Shown piece by piece: positions 42,269 to 51,214 of a stretch of 64,000 nucleotides of DNA. Where the stretch lies: contig JADKDV010000005.1 in NCBI GenBank assembly GCA_016718315.1, forward strand, positions 558,001 to 622,000. Reading direction: 5' to 3'. Made by a program: the position numbers and the translations under genes. This DNA is from Candidatus Obscuribacter sp. GTDB taxonomy: Bacteria; Cyanobacteriota; Vampirovibrionia; Obscuribacterales; Obscuribacteraceae. How positions within the stretch are numbered: the first letter of the stretch is position 1; each line of letters begins with the position of its first letter. Below the pieces are notes generated by a model. That model was not told where the DNA came from and did not search any database. It worked only from the letters and a program-made list of their open reading frames with translations.

Positions 42269-42613
42269 TTAAATAGATTCAGAGATCCAGGTGATTTCGC
42301 TGGGTCTTAAATCCAGGAGCTGGCAAAGCACTGTGTAAGCCTCACGGGGGTCGATAGATTGGCCCCAAACACTTATATCTGTCACCTTTGGCGCGTTATT
42401 TATGGCGCTACTAAGCTCAAATACATAGTCATAATCAGGATCTTTTAGCGCGGCAACCCAATACTTTAGTGTTTCAATTTTCTTTTCGCTAAACTCAATA
42501 GCGGCGCGCTGCTTTAGCTGATCTGGATTTAAATTTAGAGTCAGTATGTATTCGCTCTGATAGCCTGACTTTGCTATTTGTTCAGGGGTGATTTGTATAA
42601 ATGATTTTGGCAT
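42269..42613 (-). CDS. Small hypothetical protein
   Basis: 114 residues, not recognised. It is soluble, with two helical parts (QLKQRAAIEFSEKKIETLKYW and DPREAYTVLCQLLDLRPSEI) and a strand between. It lies 11 bases after the aldo/keto reductase stop and reads the same way, so it is probably the second gene of that unit. No function suggested. Confidence 0.6.
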   Translation of the reverse strand: MPKSFIQITPEQIAKSGYQSEYILTLNLNPDQLKQRAAIEFSEKKIETLKYWVAALKDPDYDYVFELSSAINNAPKVTDISVWGQSIDPREAYTVLCQLLDLRPSEITWISESI

Positions 42614-42624
42614 AGCCTGACCTA

Positions 42625-43578
42625 CTATTGGCTTGCTTGGTCTAACTCAGCTATAGCTGCGGCGCTTAGCGTAAGTTTTGCTGCTGCTATCAAATCTTCT
42701 AACTGGCTCAGTGTGGTGGCACTGGCAATAGGAGCTGTAATACTTGGTCTGGCTATGAGCCAGGCCAGGGCAACACGGGCTGGTTGGCTGTGTAATTCTT
42801 TTGCTACTTTATGTAGAGTATCGACGATAGCAAAGCCGCGTTCGTTCAAATATTTTTTTACTCCAGTGCCTCGTGGACTCTGGCTTAAGTCTGCTTCAGA
42901 GCGGTATTTGCCCGAGAGAAATCCCCGCGCTAAAGAAAAATACGAGATCACACCCAGATGTTCTTTGTGGCAAAGTGGCTCCAGCTCTAGCTCGTAACCA
43001 GCTCTGTCATAAAGATTGTATTCTGGCTGCAGGCACTCGTAGCGAGCCAGTCCAGCTGCTTTGCTCACGGCTAGAGCCTCTTTGAGCCTTGCTCCGCTGT
43101 AATTGGATGCGCCGATGGCACGCACTTTGCCTTGTTTAATCAGGTCGTCAAATGCTGTCAGTGTTTCTTCTAATGGCGTGACTGGATCATCAGTGTGGGC
43201 TTGATATAGATCTATAGTCTCTATTTGCAAGCGCTTTAGCGATTTTTCTACTGAGTCAAAAATATATTTGCGTGAGAGATTTTCGGTGCCCAGGGCCGGT
43301 GCCATTTTCATGCCGACTTTTGTGGCGATAATTACTTTATCGCGCTTACTTGATTTTTTAAGCCAGTTGCCGATTATTGTTTCTGATTCGCCGCCCACAT
43401 TGCCTGGATGCCAGACTGGATAGACATCGGCAGTATCGAGTAAGTTGAGGTCACTATCGACAAAGGCATCGAGTAGCTTAAAAGCTGTTGCCTGATCAGC
43501 TGTCCAGCCAAAGACATTGCAGCCAAAAGCCAGTGGTGCCACAGTCAGTCCAGACTTGCCAAGATTGCGTTTTTGCAT
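42625..43578 (-). CDS. Aldo/keto reductase
   Basis: About 317 residues. The AKR tetrad is present: Asp48 and Tyr53 (LLDTADVYP), Lys87 (IIATKVG), His128 (LYQAHTDD). The C-terminal NADPH-binding part (SITAPIASATTLSQLEDLI) is normal. These enzymes reduce aldehydes and ketones with NADPH. I prefer ATG 43578 over 43608, because AAGGAA precedes it and the reading MQKRNLGKSGL fits the family start. It leads a unit with the small hypothetical gene. Substrate unknown. Confidence 0.92.
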   Translation of the reverse strand: MQKRNLGKSGLTVAPLAFGCNVFGWTADQATAFKLLDAFVDSDLNLLDTADVYPVWHPGNVGGESETIIGNWLKKSSKRDKVIIATKVGMKMAPALGTENLSRKYIFDSVEKSLKRLQIETIDLYQAHTDDPVTPLEETLTAFDDLIKQGKVRAIGASNYSGARLKEALAVSKAAGLARYECLQPEYNLYDRAGYELELEPLCHKEHLGVISYFSLARGFLSGKYRSEADLSQSPRGTGVKKYLNERGFAIVDTLHKVAKELHSQPARVALAWLIARPSITAPIASATTLSQLEDLIAAAKLTLSAAAIAELDQASQ

Positions 43579-43659
43579 TGCTTCCTTACTCTTTGAGTGC
43601 AGTAGCAATTGTACTTGATCAAAATTTCTAGAGTTATGCCCATTGATAGGCGGTTAGAT

Positions 43660-43698
43660 AAGACAAATCATGCCAGAGTGGCTGGCATGACCTGTCTT
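43660..43698 (-). terminator. Long hairpin downstream of the Asn-rich protein gene
   Basis: AAGACA (43660-43665) and TGTCTT (43693-43698) flank an inner perfect stem TCATGCCA/TGGCATGA (43668-43675, 43683-43690), with two unpaired bases on each side. It lies just after the reverse gene ending at 43721. The T tract is poor, so termination is probable but not sure. Confidence 0.55.
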
Positions 43699-43720
43699 CG
43701 ATTTGTTATAGGCTGGGCGA

Positions 43721-44185
43721 TTAAAATCCCAGATTCGTTCTCAAGTTAGTGAGCAACCCTGGATTACGTGTATGGAGATAGTCCATAAATTTAGGGTCGT
43801 TGTAGTTATTCCAGGTTGTGGCGCCACTGTAATTGTTGTTGTTGTAGGACATCCACTGTGAGCGCATTTGAGTGTCTAAAGCTCGTCTGTTAGCATCTGA
43901 AATTTTATTCCAGTTGCTGTTGTACATTCCTCTTTCGGTTTTCCAGTCATAGACGCGGGCCCTATAGGCGTTGCGATTTTGTCTTTGTACCTGGCGATAT
44001 TTTTTACGGTTGCCATAGTGATTACCATTGTTGCCATGGCCGTTGCTGTTGTTATAACCATTGTTGTAGCCATTATTGTATTGATTGTGATCATTATCAC
44101 GTGCTTGAGCTGTAGCAAGCACCAGGTTAGTACCCAGTGCTAGTACAAGAGCTGTAGCGCTCAGGAGGCTTGTTTTAAATTTCAT
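43721..44185 (-). CDS. Secreted Asn/Gly-rich small protein
   Basis: 154 residues from the ATG at 44185 (an upstream in-frame ATG at 44311 is less likely). A signal peptide (about 1-27, ending TAQA) is followed by an Asn/Gly/Tyr/His repeat region (YNNGYNNGYNNSNGHGN) and a basic aromatic C-terminal domain (KKYRQVQRQNRNAYRARVYD, WNKISDANRRALDTQM). It may be an extracellular or periplasmic structural protein. The YNNG repeats at the start of the mature protein are low-complexity. It lies next to an OmpR-type regulator gene read in the same direction. Confidence 0.65.
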   Translation of the reverse strand: MKFKTSLLSATALVLALGTNLVLATAQARDNDHNQYNNGYNNGYNNSNGHGNNGNHYGNRKKYRQVQRQNRNAYRARVYDWKTERGMYNSNWNKISDANRRALDTQMRSQWMSYNNNNYSGATTWNNYNDPKFMDYLHTRNPGLLTNLRTNLGF

Positions 44186-44327
44186 GATTTTTCCGATTTT
44201 GTACTGATGCCACGAGTGACTCGTACTTAATTGGTGAGTTCCCCTGATTGGCCAGCCAATAGTTAATAAAGGGCTAAACTCAAATTCCAATTTGAGGTTC
44301 CCCGTTGGCAACTATTTGTCTACAATT

Positions 44328-45008
44328 TCATGATTGTCTGATGCGATAACCAATTTTTGGTACTGTCTCGATAATCGAATGCTCTTCGCCATCATCGCCA
44401 TCCAGTTTTTTGCGTAGTCTTTTGATGCATGCTCTAACCGCATCAGGACTGGATTCGCTGTCTGTGTGCCAGAGTCTGAGTAGCAAAGTCTCTGTGCTAA
44501 AAACTTGCTTTTCGTTGCGCAGCAAAAACTCCAGTACGGCAAATTCTCGCGGCATTAGTTTGATTTCTTCGCCACCTTTTGTGACGCGGTGGCTCTCTGT
44601 GTCGAGAGTGAGATCTTGCACTTTGAGTAAGTTGGTGGGCGTGCCACCAGAGCGTCTGGTAATTGCTCTCAATCTTGAGCTTAGCTCTTTTAGATTAAAT
44701 GGTTTGGCTAAATAGTCATCCACGCCAGCATCAAGACCGGTGACCTTATGATCAACAGTATCTTTACCGGTGAGCATAATTATCGGCACTTTGTTACCTT
44801 CGCTGCGTACTGTGCGGCAGACATCAAGACCGCTCATACCGGGCAGATCCCAGTCCAAAACTACTACTTCGTAGCTACCGTGCATAATGAGGTCCAGAGC
44901 GTCTCTGCCGTTGATTACATGCTCGATAACGTGTTGCTGAGCGCGCAACCACATCATGATTGACTCAGCTAAATTGACATCATCTTCTACAAGTAAAATC
45001 TTGGACAT
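44328..45008 (-). CDS. OmpR/PhoB-family response regulator
   Basis: 226 residues. Receiver domain: acidic pair in LLVEDD, phosphoacceptor Asp52 in VVLDWDLPGMSG, Thr80 (IIMLTGKD) and Lys102 in LAKPF. The C-terminal winged helix (residues 130-225) has the OmpR pattern: LTLDTESHRVTKGGEEIKL, LMPREFAVLEFLLRN, and AVRACIKRLRKKLDG for the recognition helix. GAGGAG lies 7 bases before the ATG. The partner is probably the divergent histidine kinase at 45121. Targets are unknown. Confidence 0.95.
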   Translation of the reverse strand: MSKILLVEDDVNLAESIMMWLRAQQHVIEHVINGRDALDLIMHGSYEVVVLDWDLPGMSGLDVCRTVRSEGNKVPIIMLTGKDTVDHKVTGLDAGVDDYLAKPFNLKELSSRLRAITRRSGGTPTNLLKVQDLTLDTESHRVTKGGEEIKLMPREFAVLEFLLRNEKQVFSTETLLLRLWHTDSESSPDAVRACIKRLRKKLDGDDGEEHSIIETVPKIGYRIRQS

Positions 45009-45079
45009 TGTACGCTCCTCAGGTACTGCTTAAGTCTAGCCAGACCGACCAGGCCTTACAAGAGCATGGCAACACAAAA

Positions 45080-45107
45080 TTTATGGCACGTAGCAAAATG
45101 CTAATAT
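45080..45107 (+). promoter_or_regulatory. Possible promoter of the histidine kinase gene
   Basis: TTTATG (45080-45085) and TAATAT (45102-45107) are separated by 16 bases in the 112-base space between the divergent regulator and kinase genes. If used, the transcript would start very close to the GTG at 45121. This is a tentative pattern match. Confidence 0.3.
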
Positions 45108-45120
45108 TGGTCACGGGCTG

Positions 45121-46977
45121 GTGTTCCAAGAGTTTAATTTGAGCAATATCAAGATTGGAATCGTCGCAAAAGGACTCATCATTGTGGCTATTCCACTGGT
45201 GTTTGAGTGTGGCGTGGTCAGTCTTATGGCCAATCTAGAGTCGCAAGCAGAGACTGCTGCAGCCCATGCTGAACGCGCTAATGAAGTTTCGACACTAATT
45301 AACGAACTCATACAAGAGCTATACACCGGAGTCAAAAACATCAAACTGTCTGGTCCGGATAGTTACGACCGACGTGAACGCATAGGCTCGGCCAAGGCCA
45401 AAATAATGCGTTTGAAGACATTGATAGGTAATGACAATCCGCAGGGACTACAGACCTTGCTTGTGGCTGAGCGTGCTGTTAACGAAGGTGATGACATGCT
45501 TACCAGAGCCGAAAGAGCTGTGGAATCCAATGACCAGGAAGAATTACAAAGGATTCGCGACCAGTCGAAAAACTTTACCACCCGGGTAATTACTCCGGAT
45601 CTTATTGCTCTGGGCGAGAAGCAAAAAGAAATTTCAGATCAAAACGCACCAATCCAGGCTGGCTTTAGACGGCAGATGCGGACTGTACTCTGGATTGCTC
45701 TATCGACGAGTATCCTGGGCACAATTATCATGGCTCTGTTTACTACCCGCTCAGTTACGCGCAGACTAGCTCGTCTGGCTGATAATAGCAGGCGTATTGG
45801 ACGCGGCGAAAAACTCACTTATCCCATGGGTGGTACCGACGAAATCTCTGAACTCGATACAAATCTGCATCGCATGTCTGCTGAAATCAACCAGCTCTTG
45901 CAGCGCGAGCGCATAATTTTGCAAAATGCTCGCGATGTTATTTTTGTTGTTGATAGCGACCTCAAAATATTGCGCATCAGTCCCTCGGTAGAAGAAGTTG
46001 TCGGTCTCGATCCCGAAGAGCTAGTGGGCAGCAGTTGTCTGGCTCTCTTTGATCGAGAGCGCAGCAAGGAGGCAGCTACGACACTGTTGCGATTTGCCAG
46101 TGGTGGTGAGAGTGCTATTGCCGATAGCAAACTAGAAGCCGTGCTTTTAACAGAATCAGGCAAGCGCATCACAGTGCTTGTTTCGCTCAGTCAAATCTCG
46201 GCTGAAGACAGCATGCTGGTTATTTTGCATGATATCAGTGCTCTCAAGGAGGCAGAACGCTTTAAGCAAGATGTGGTCAACATGGTCAGCCACGATTTGC
46301 GATCACCGCTTACTATGGTTGGACACAGTCTTGAAATGCTTGAAGAAGGTATGTTTGGCGATATCAACGAAGATGGCGTCAATATGCTTAAGCGCGCCGA
46401 GCAAGCCACAAGGCAAATGACTGTATTGGTCAGCGATTTACTTGATCTCGAAAAATTAGAAAGCGGCACTTTGCGCCTCAATGTTTCAACTCTTTCTAGT
46501 GCGGCAATACTTGAGCAGGCCCGGGTATCGACCCTTGATTTTGCGGCAAAGTGCAAATGCAATGTGGTGATCGGTAGCGCTCAGGGTTTTGTTTCTTGTG
46601 ACTCTGACAGGGTCAATCAAATACTGGTCAATTTGATTACCAATGCACTTAAATTTTCGCCGGCTGGTAAGGATGTGCTTTTGTCCGCCCAGCAACAGGG
46701 TGAAATGGTCTTATTTAGCGTAAAAGACCAGGGCCGTGGTATCTCGCCAGAGCAACAAAAGGATGTCTTTGAACGCTTTAAGCAAAGCCGGGGCGAAGAC
46801 AGTAAAGGCGGCTTTGGCTTAGGCTTGGCAATATGCAAGATATTGGTCGAGATGCACGGCGGTGCTATATCCGTGGATAGTAGTAGCGCCGGTAGTATCT
46901 TTAAGTTTACCCTGCCCCATGTACGCAGGCAGATGGGTCCTGCGGTGACCTTTACAAGTATCCCCGGACAAAGTTGA
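45121..46977 (+). CDS. Membrane histidine kinase with HAMP and PAS domains
   Basis: 618 residues. Two membrane helices (about 16-38 and 190-212) enclose an extracytoplasmic helical sensor of about 150 residues. Then HAMP (RRLARLADNSRRIGRGEKLT), a PAS domain at about 270-375 (VIFVVDSDLKILRISPSVEE), HisKA with His391 in MVSHDLRSPLTMVG, and HATPase (NQILVNLITNALKFSP, DQGRGIS, GGFGLGLAI). Autokinase and phosphatase activity towards the divergent regulator is expected. The start is uncertain: GTG 45121 has little ribosome-binding sequence and a TTG at 45136 is possible. Confidence 0.93.
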   Translation: MFQEFNLSNIKIGIVAKGLIIVAIPLVFECGVVSLMANLESQAETAAAHAERANEVSTLINELIQELYTGVKNIKLSGPDSYDRRERIGSAKAKIMRLKTLIGNDNPQGLQTLLVAERAVNEGDDMLTRAERAVESNDQEELQRIRDQSKNFTTRVITPDLIALGEKQKEISDQNAPIQAGFRRQMRTVLWIALSTSILGTIIMALFTTRSVTRRLARLADNSRRIGRGEKLTYPMGGTDEISELDTNLHRMSAEINQLLQRERIILQNARDVIFVVDSDLKILRISPSVEEVVGLDPEELVGSSCLALFDRERSKEAATTLLRFASGGESAIADSKLEAVLLTESGKRITVLVSLSQISAEDSMLVILHDISALKEAERFKQDVVNMVSHDLRSPLTMVGHSLEMLEEGMFGDINEDGVNMLKRAEQATRQMTVLVSDLLDLEKLESGTLRLNVSTLSSAAILEQARVSTLDFAAKCKCNVVIGSAQGFVSCDSDRVNQILVNLITNALKFSPAGKDVLLSAQQQGEMVLFSVKDQGRGISPEQQKDVFERFKQSRGEDSKGGFGLGLAICKILVEMHGGAISVDSSSAGSIFKFTLPHVRRQMGPAVTFTSIPGQS

Positions 46978-47075
46978 TTGCGTAATTAACGCAAGCGCTG
47001 TCCTTGTTTGGTCACGCCTCATAGACAAAATTGGTGAGTGCAAAGGCACGCGGTATCACCTGTTGGAGGCGCTCA

Positions 47076-47663
47076 ATGCTTGATGTCAGATTGTCTACGG
47101 TTTTATTTTGCTTCAAGCTTACTGCTCCGTTACCGCTTTTGGCTGTAGCTCTTACTGTATTGTGTGGTGCAGATGTGCGGGCACAAGGTCAATATCCTCG
47201 CACTATCGCCTATGTCTCTCCCGCTACTGCGACTCTAGCCACTGTCAGTGTGGAGCAAGTCAGGCAGCAGGCACAGCAAGCTTATCAATCCACACAGTTT
47301 GAGCAGTCACTCAGTTGTTATCGCCAGGTGGTGGCCAGTGGCTCGGCGTCGGCTGCTGATTATTACTGGCTGGCTGAGTCACACTCTCAGCTCGGTCAAT
47401 TTGCCAGTGCTGCTCAGGCGCTACAAGAAGCAATCAAGCTCGATGGCTCAAATGATTTGCTCAAGGTGAGACTGGTGCAGTCTCATTTTGCTGCTAGAGA
47501 CCGGGGGGCTGCTCAGGCTGCCTGCCACAAGGCTCTGGGTAGTGTGCGCGATGGTCGTGCCAGGGAGCAACTGGCGCTGCTCCTCAAAGTGATACAAATG
47601 CCTGAGCCTGAGCCTGTGCGCGGCAAAACCAGTGATGCCGGTGCAATGAGCACGGAGCGCTAA
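47076..47663 (+). CDS. Secreted TPR protein beside Tad-like genes
   Basis: 195 residues from the ATG at 47076, with GGAGG 7 bases upstream. A signal peptide or membrane anchor (LLAVALTVLCGADVRA) is followed by about three TPR-type helix pairs (QVRQQAQQAYQSTQFEQSLS, YYWLAESHSQLGQFASAAQ, LLKVRLVQSHFAARDRGAAQ). TadD-like TPR proteins occur in Tad (Flp) pilus clusters, and the next gene starts 2 bases after this stop, so the role is probably in assembling the following secreted or pilus-like proteins. Confidence 0.78.
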   Translation: MLDVRLSTVLFCFKLTAPLPLLAVALTVLCGADVRAQGQYPRTIAYVSPATATLATVSVEQVRQQAQQAYQSTQFEQSLSCYRQVVASGSASAADYYWLAESHSQLGQFASAAQALQEAIKLDGSNDLLKVRLVQSHFAARDRGAAQAACHKALGSVRDGRAREQLALLLKVIQMPEPEPVRGKTSDAGAMSTER

Positions 47664-47664
47664 G

Positions 47665-48204
47665 ATGAGAGTGTTTAAGACAAGCAAAACAAAGAGGACT
47701 AGAGAGCGTGGAGTCGTCACTGCCGAACTACCCATCGTGCTCTGGATTGTTTTTATTGTTCTAGCCTTTCCCTTGATGGACATGGCTACAGCTTTTTTGC
47801 GCATAGCATTTTTGTATGCTGGTGTGCATTTTGCCAGTATCTCAGCTGCGCGCACCGGCTCTTTTGCTGCCCCTCTAGATGGTAAAAGGTCTGCTACACA
47901 AGAGAGCCAAGCCATACTCAATCAAGTCAAAAATGGCTTTGCTGGTTTGTCCTTGCAAAATGTTACTACTCAAATTGTCATCACTGACAATAGCAAACTC
48001 ACTGTAACAAGGCAGTCCGCCCCTCTTGCAGTCCCCGCTGACTCGACAGTCAACACCTATCAAATAGAAGTAGTGGCAGATTGTTCGGCTGCACCGCTCT
48101 TTTTGATACCGATACCATTTGCCGTAGCCGGTCTCAATACGCCTCTGACTGTGCGCCTCTCTGCCCGGCAATATTGCGAAAACCCACAGGGATTGACAAT
48201 CTAA
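47665..48204 (+). CDS. TadE-like pseudopilin-type protein
   Basis: 179 residues. After a short basic stretch, RERGVVTAELPIVLWIVFIV carries the TadE-like pattern of a Gly, a Glu and a long hydrophobic helix, recognised by prepilin peptidase. The rest is an extracytoplasmic beta-rich domain. GGAG lies 7 bases before the ATG, overlapping the preceding gene's end. TadE-like minor pilins are processed by a TadV-type peptidase; none is in view. Confidence 0.8.
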   Translation: MRVFKTSKTKRTRERGVVTAELPIVLWIVFIVLAFPLMDMATAFLRIAFLYAGVHFASISAARTGSFAAPLDGKRSATQESQAILNQVKNGFAGLSLQNVTTQIVITDNSKLTVTRQSAPLAVPADSTVNTYQIEVVADCSAAPLFLIPIPFAVAGLNTPLTVRLSARQYCENPQGLTI

Positions 48205-48224
48205 TTTATTAAAAGGTCCGCGCC

Positions 48225-49997
48225 ATGCCATTTGCTTATAATAGTCGAAACAACAAAGGTCAGAGTTTGATAGCGCTGATGATGATCATCGCTCTGGTGG
48301 TGATGCCACTATTGGCGGTGCTATCGTTTGAGTGCGCTCGCCTTATCCTGGCCAAACAAGAGCTCCAGAGTGCCTCCGATGCCGCCGTGCTTACTGCCGC
48401 AGCTACTCTTGCCAGTGCCGATGACCTCAATAGTCTGCAGGCGCACAAAGACGCTATAGAGGCCGCTCTCAAGATATTTAAAGCTAATACTGTGCTTGGC
48501 CGCTCATTGGCCAATACAAAAGTAGTGGCATCACCAGCAGCTTTTAACTGTGCCGTGGGTGAGTCCAATGTCTATTTTGAATTTGTCAATCCAATCACAC
48601 TCCAGGTCGAGCCACTAACCAGTCCTAATGCCAAAGTAGTCAGAGTCTATAGCTGTACTGGCAGTGAGCTTGCTTTTGGTAATTTTGTCGGGATAGCCTC
48701 AATGGCAGTAAACGCTCTGGCTACCAGTGCTGTACCCAAGCTCGATATGGTGGTGTGTTTTGATGTCTCTGGCTCGATGGATGATCAAACACCAGTGACT
48801 CTGGTCAAGCGCAAATGGGACCCGACTCTGGGAGCTGGCAAGATTGTTTACAGTCCAGTAAATAGTATCAATGGTCCGATGCATGGCAAAATATTTGACA
48901 TACTCAAACCCGCTGCCACAGGCTCTTCGCTCAATGCTGCCGCACCACAGATACTGACAGAAGCATACTGGAATGCTAAATGTTACTCTTCTGAGTATCT
49001 GGCTAAGCACTACGGTGTGCCTGGTTTGCGCTCCGGAGGTGTTTATCCCGAGGCCGGGCGTCCCCCGGGCAACTATCCGCCTGGTCTTGCTCCCACATTT
49101 GATGGCTTCAATGTCTTTACTGATAGTGTCGTAAACATAGATGGACAGGCAGCTTTTGGTGGGTTTACCTATAATGGTTTTGACTTCCCTGATGTTGGTA
49201 CCCTGGTCGAAGCTTCTCGGGGCAATCTTGAATCAGACTCGCTTTACCGGGCCAGCAAAGCCAATACTAGCCTCCATGTGACACCAAGAGCTGGTTATCA
49301 AAAAGCCTATCTGGAAGCCAGTGCTCATCAAATTAAGCCCATGCAAGAGGCAAAGAGTGCACTGACCAGTATGGTCAAAATACTCAATACCGATGTCGAT
49401 GCTCACTTTGGTTTTGTCGCTTTTGACTCGATTGTGGGTGCCAATGACAACAGTACTGAGAGCTTTTATGATATCGACGACTATGCCCTCTATGGCGCTA
49501 AACGTGGCTTTGCTATCCCTCATGTGGTGATTGACTCAGGTGCGGCTCAAAATAAATACAACGACGTTGTCAGCGCTATAGATAAATGTGTACCGATGGG
49601 TGCCACCAATATCGGTGCTGCGGTGCACGCCGCCGTCACTGATTTAAAGAGCCGCTCGCGCACCGGCAGTACTCGTGCCATTGTGTTATTTACTGATGGC
49701 GAGCCCACTGTACCCAGTGGTCCGCTCAGCTCCGATCCCAAAGCCAATGCCCGGATGGCGGCAAAAGAAGCCCGCGATGCTGGTATCGCTTTGTACACCA
49801 TAGGACTGGCGCAAAATGCCGCCATCATCCCGGATCAGACTGATATCTTAAATGACCAAAATACAGATCCTACTACTGGTGGTATGGCGGCTATTGCCGG
49901 CCATGGTGGCACTTTTAATCTGGTGACCGATAGCTCACAGCTACGTCAGACTTTTGCCAAAATTGCCAGACGTCTTGTGCGGCTTGTGGCAAATTGA
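48225..49997 (+). CDS. TadG-like protein with von Willebrand factor A domain
   Basis: 590 residues. The N-terminus has the Tad/TadG pattern: GQSLIALMMIIALVVMPLLA followed by LAKQELQSASDAAVLTAAAT. Beyond is a vWA domain whose MIDAS motif is DMVVCFDVSGSMDD (DxSxS) near residues 185-195, with a long insertion before SALTSMVKILNTDVDAHFG, ATNIGAAVHAAV and IVLFTDGEPT. vWA domains bind metal and protein ligands; secreted TadG-vWA proteins may be adhesins. It ends four bases before the next start. Confidence 0.88.
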   Translation: MPFAYNSRNNKGQSLIALMMIIALVVMPLLAVLSFECARLILAKQELQSASDAAVLTAAATLASADDLNSLQAHKDAIEAALKIFKANTVLGRSLANTKVVASPAAFNCAVGESNVYFEFVNPITLQVEPLTSPNAKVVRVYSCTGSELAFGNFVGIASMAVNALATSAVPKLDMVVCFDVSGSMDDQTPVTLVKRKWDPTLGAGKIVYSPVNSINGPMHGKIFDILKPAATGSSLNAAAPQILTEAYWNAKCYSSEYLAKHYGVPGLRSGGVYPEAGRPPGNYPPGLAPTFDGFNVFTDSVVNIDGQAAFGGFTYNGFDFPDVGTLVEASRGNLESDSLYRASKANTSLHVTPRAGYQKAYLEASAHQIKPMQEAKSALTSMVKILNTDVDAHFGFVAFDSIVGANDNSTESFYDIDDYALYGAKRGFAIPHVVIDSGAAQNKYNDVVSAIDKCVPMGATNIGAAVHAAVTDLKSRSRTGSTRAIVLFTDGEPTVPSGPLSSDPKANARMAAKEARDAGIALYTIGLAQNAAIIPDQTDILNDQNTDPTTGGMAAIAGHGGTFNLVTDSSQLRQTFAKIARRLVRLVAN

Positions 49998-50011
49998 GTG
50001 GGGGAGAGAAT

Positions 50012-50530
50012 ATGACTGGTAGTGTAGTAAATCTGGCTCCTTATGGTGGTCGTGGTCGTGGTCGTGGCAAAGCTCCTCATCGTCCTGGCGGCGCGCGCGG
50101 CAATAGCTCCGGCTCACTTTTGGTGGAGCTGTCTTGCGGTAGTCTGCTGGTGATGCTCTTTGTACTGGTTAGTATCCATCTGGGACCAGCTATCTTTGCT
50201 GCCTATGCCAATGACCACGCCTGTCGTGACGCCTGTCGCAATGCCTCTCAAGCCCGAGACGCAGCTGAAGCGCAAAAGCTAGTGCAAGTTATACTCAAGG
50301 ACTATCAGTCCCAGGGCTTTTTATCCAGTCCCACTGTGAGCTCTCCCATTGTCTATCAAGACTTTGGTGGTACTCCGCCAGCGCAGACATCGCCCTATGT
50401 AAAAGTCACCACCAGCACTACCATGACTATGCCTTTTGGTGTGCTTTCGTTTTTTAATAGTGGACCACTGCAGGATGGCAAAGTATCTTTTACAAAGTCC
50501 TATACTTTTCCCATTGTGCGCGTCAAATAG
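50012..50530 (+). CDS. Tad-like pseudopilin-type protein (TadE/TadF-like)
   Basis: About 172 residues from ATG 50012; GGGGGAG lies 6 bases before it. An Arg/Gly-rich stretch (GGRGRGRGKAPHRPGG) precedes SSGSLLVELSCGSLLVMLFV, the Glu-bearing hydrophobic helix of TadE/TadF proteins. The remainder is extracytoplasmic, with a Cys pair (CRDACRNA). It is the fourth gene of the cluster with TPR, TadE-like and TadG-vWA proteins. The Arg/Gly stretch is unusual for a pilin leader. Confidence 0.75.
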   Translation: MTGSVVNLAPYGGRGRGRGKAPHRPGGARGNSSGSLLVELSCGSLLVMLFVLVSIHLGPAIFAAYANDHACRDACRNASQARDAAEAQKLVQVILKDYQSQGFLSSPTVSSPIVYQDFGGTPPAQTSPYVKVTTSTTMTMPFGVLSFFNSGPLQDGKVSFTKSYTFPIVRVK

Positions 50531-50570
50531 ATAGTCTGGTTTGTTTGTGTGTGGCGGTAGTTAGTTACTA

Positions 50571-51077
50571 CTATTGTGGGCTTTCTTCGCCTTCTTCGAG
50601 TGTTTTTAAATCTGCTTCAAAAGCTGCGGCATCAGCTAACTGGCGTATTTGTTCGGCTAGCTTGACGGCGATTGCTGGCTCGGTCTTGCGCAAAAAAGCC
50701 ATTGCGTTGAGTAGCAACTGCCCTTCTGGTGGCTTGGACATGAGGTGAGCGAGCCACAATGTACGAGCGCGTTCGTGATCCTGGGGGGCGCTATCGGCAT
50801 CGATAATCGCCCAGGATCGCATCGATATCCGGTCCAGAGGGTGGTGCCCGACGATATACAAAGAGTGTCTGGCATGATCCTTAGTAAGTTGGTCCTTTTG
50901 CTCGATTGACAGTTGGTGGCTGAGCTGACCGCGCAGATTGCTTGCAAAATACGCTAAGAGCTGGATGCGCATTTTGATGTTGTCGGCATTTTCTACTAGT
51001 GCTTGTTCCAGCATTTCTATGTCGTCGCCGGTCAATCTCATCCCCTTGAGATAGAGTTCGGTGTCGCGGCTGAGCAT
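50571..51077 (-). CDS. Helical hypothetical protein
   Basis: About 168 residues from ATG 51077, with AAAGG 7 bases upstream. All helical: LYLKGMRLTGDDIEMLEQAL, LLAYFASNLRGQLS, ARHSLYIVGHHPLDRISM, ARTLWLAHLMSKPPEGQLLL, IAVKLAEQIRQLADAAAF. Soluble, no signal. It resembles TPR/Sel1-like bundles but has no clean repeat. It reads convergently to the Tad cluster and downstream of the GT20 gene, from which a terminator separates it. Confidence 0.65.
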   Translation of the reverse strand: MLSRDTELYLKGMRLTGDDIEMLEQALVENADNIKMRIQLLAYFASNLRGQLSHQLSIEQKDQLTKDHARHSLYIVGHHPLDRISMRSWAIIDADSAPQDHERARTLWLAHLMSKPPEGQLLLNAMAFLRKTEPAIAVKLAEQIRQLADAAAFEADLKTLEEGEESPQ

Positions 51078-51155
51078 GGTTGTGCCTTTCGTCAATGTAA
51101 GTAATGATTTTAGTGCACTTATTACTCAGGGCTCTTAGTACAGCACCATTAGTAA

Positions 51156-51184
51156 GTAAAAAGGGCATGCAAAATCATGCCCTT
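51156..51184 (-). terminator. Intrinsic terminator of the GT20 gene (reverse strand)
   Basis: AAGGGCATG (51161-51169) and CATGCCCTT (51176-51184) form a perfect 9-bp stem with a 6-base loop. On the reverse strand it is followed by a T-rich run (TTTTTAC), the usual shape of a Rho-independent terminator just after the gene ending at 51215. Confidence 0.85.
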
Positions 51185-51214
51185 AATTTACCATTGACTG
51201 ACTGGTTTGACCAA

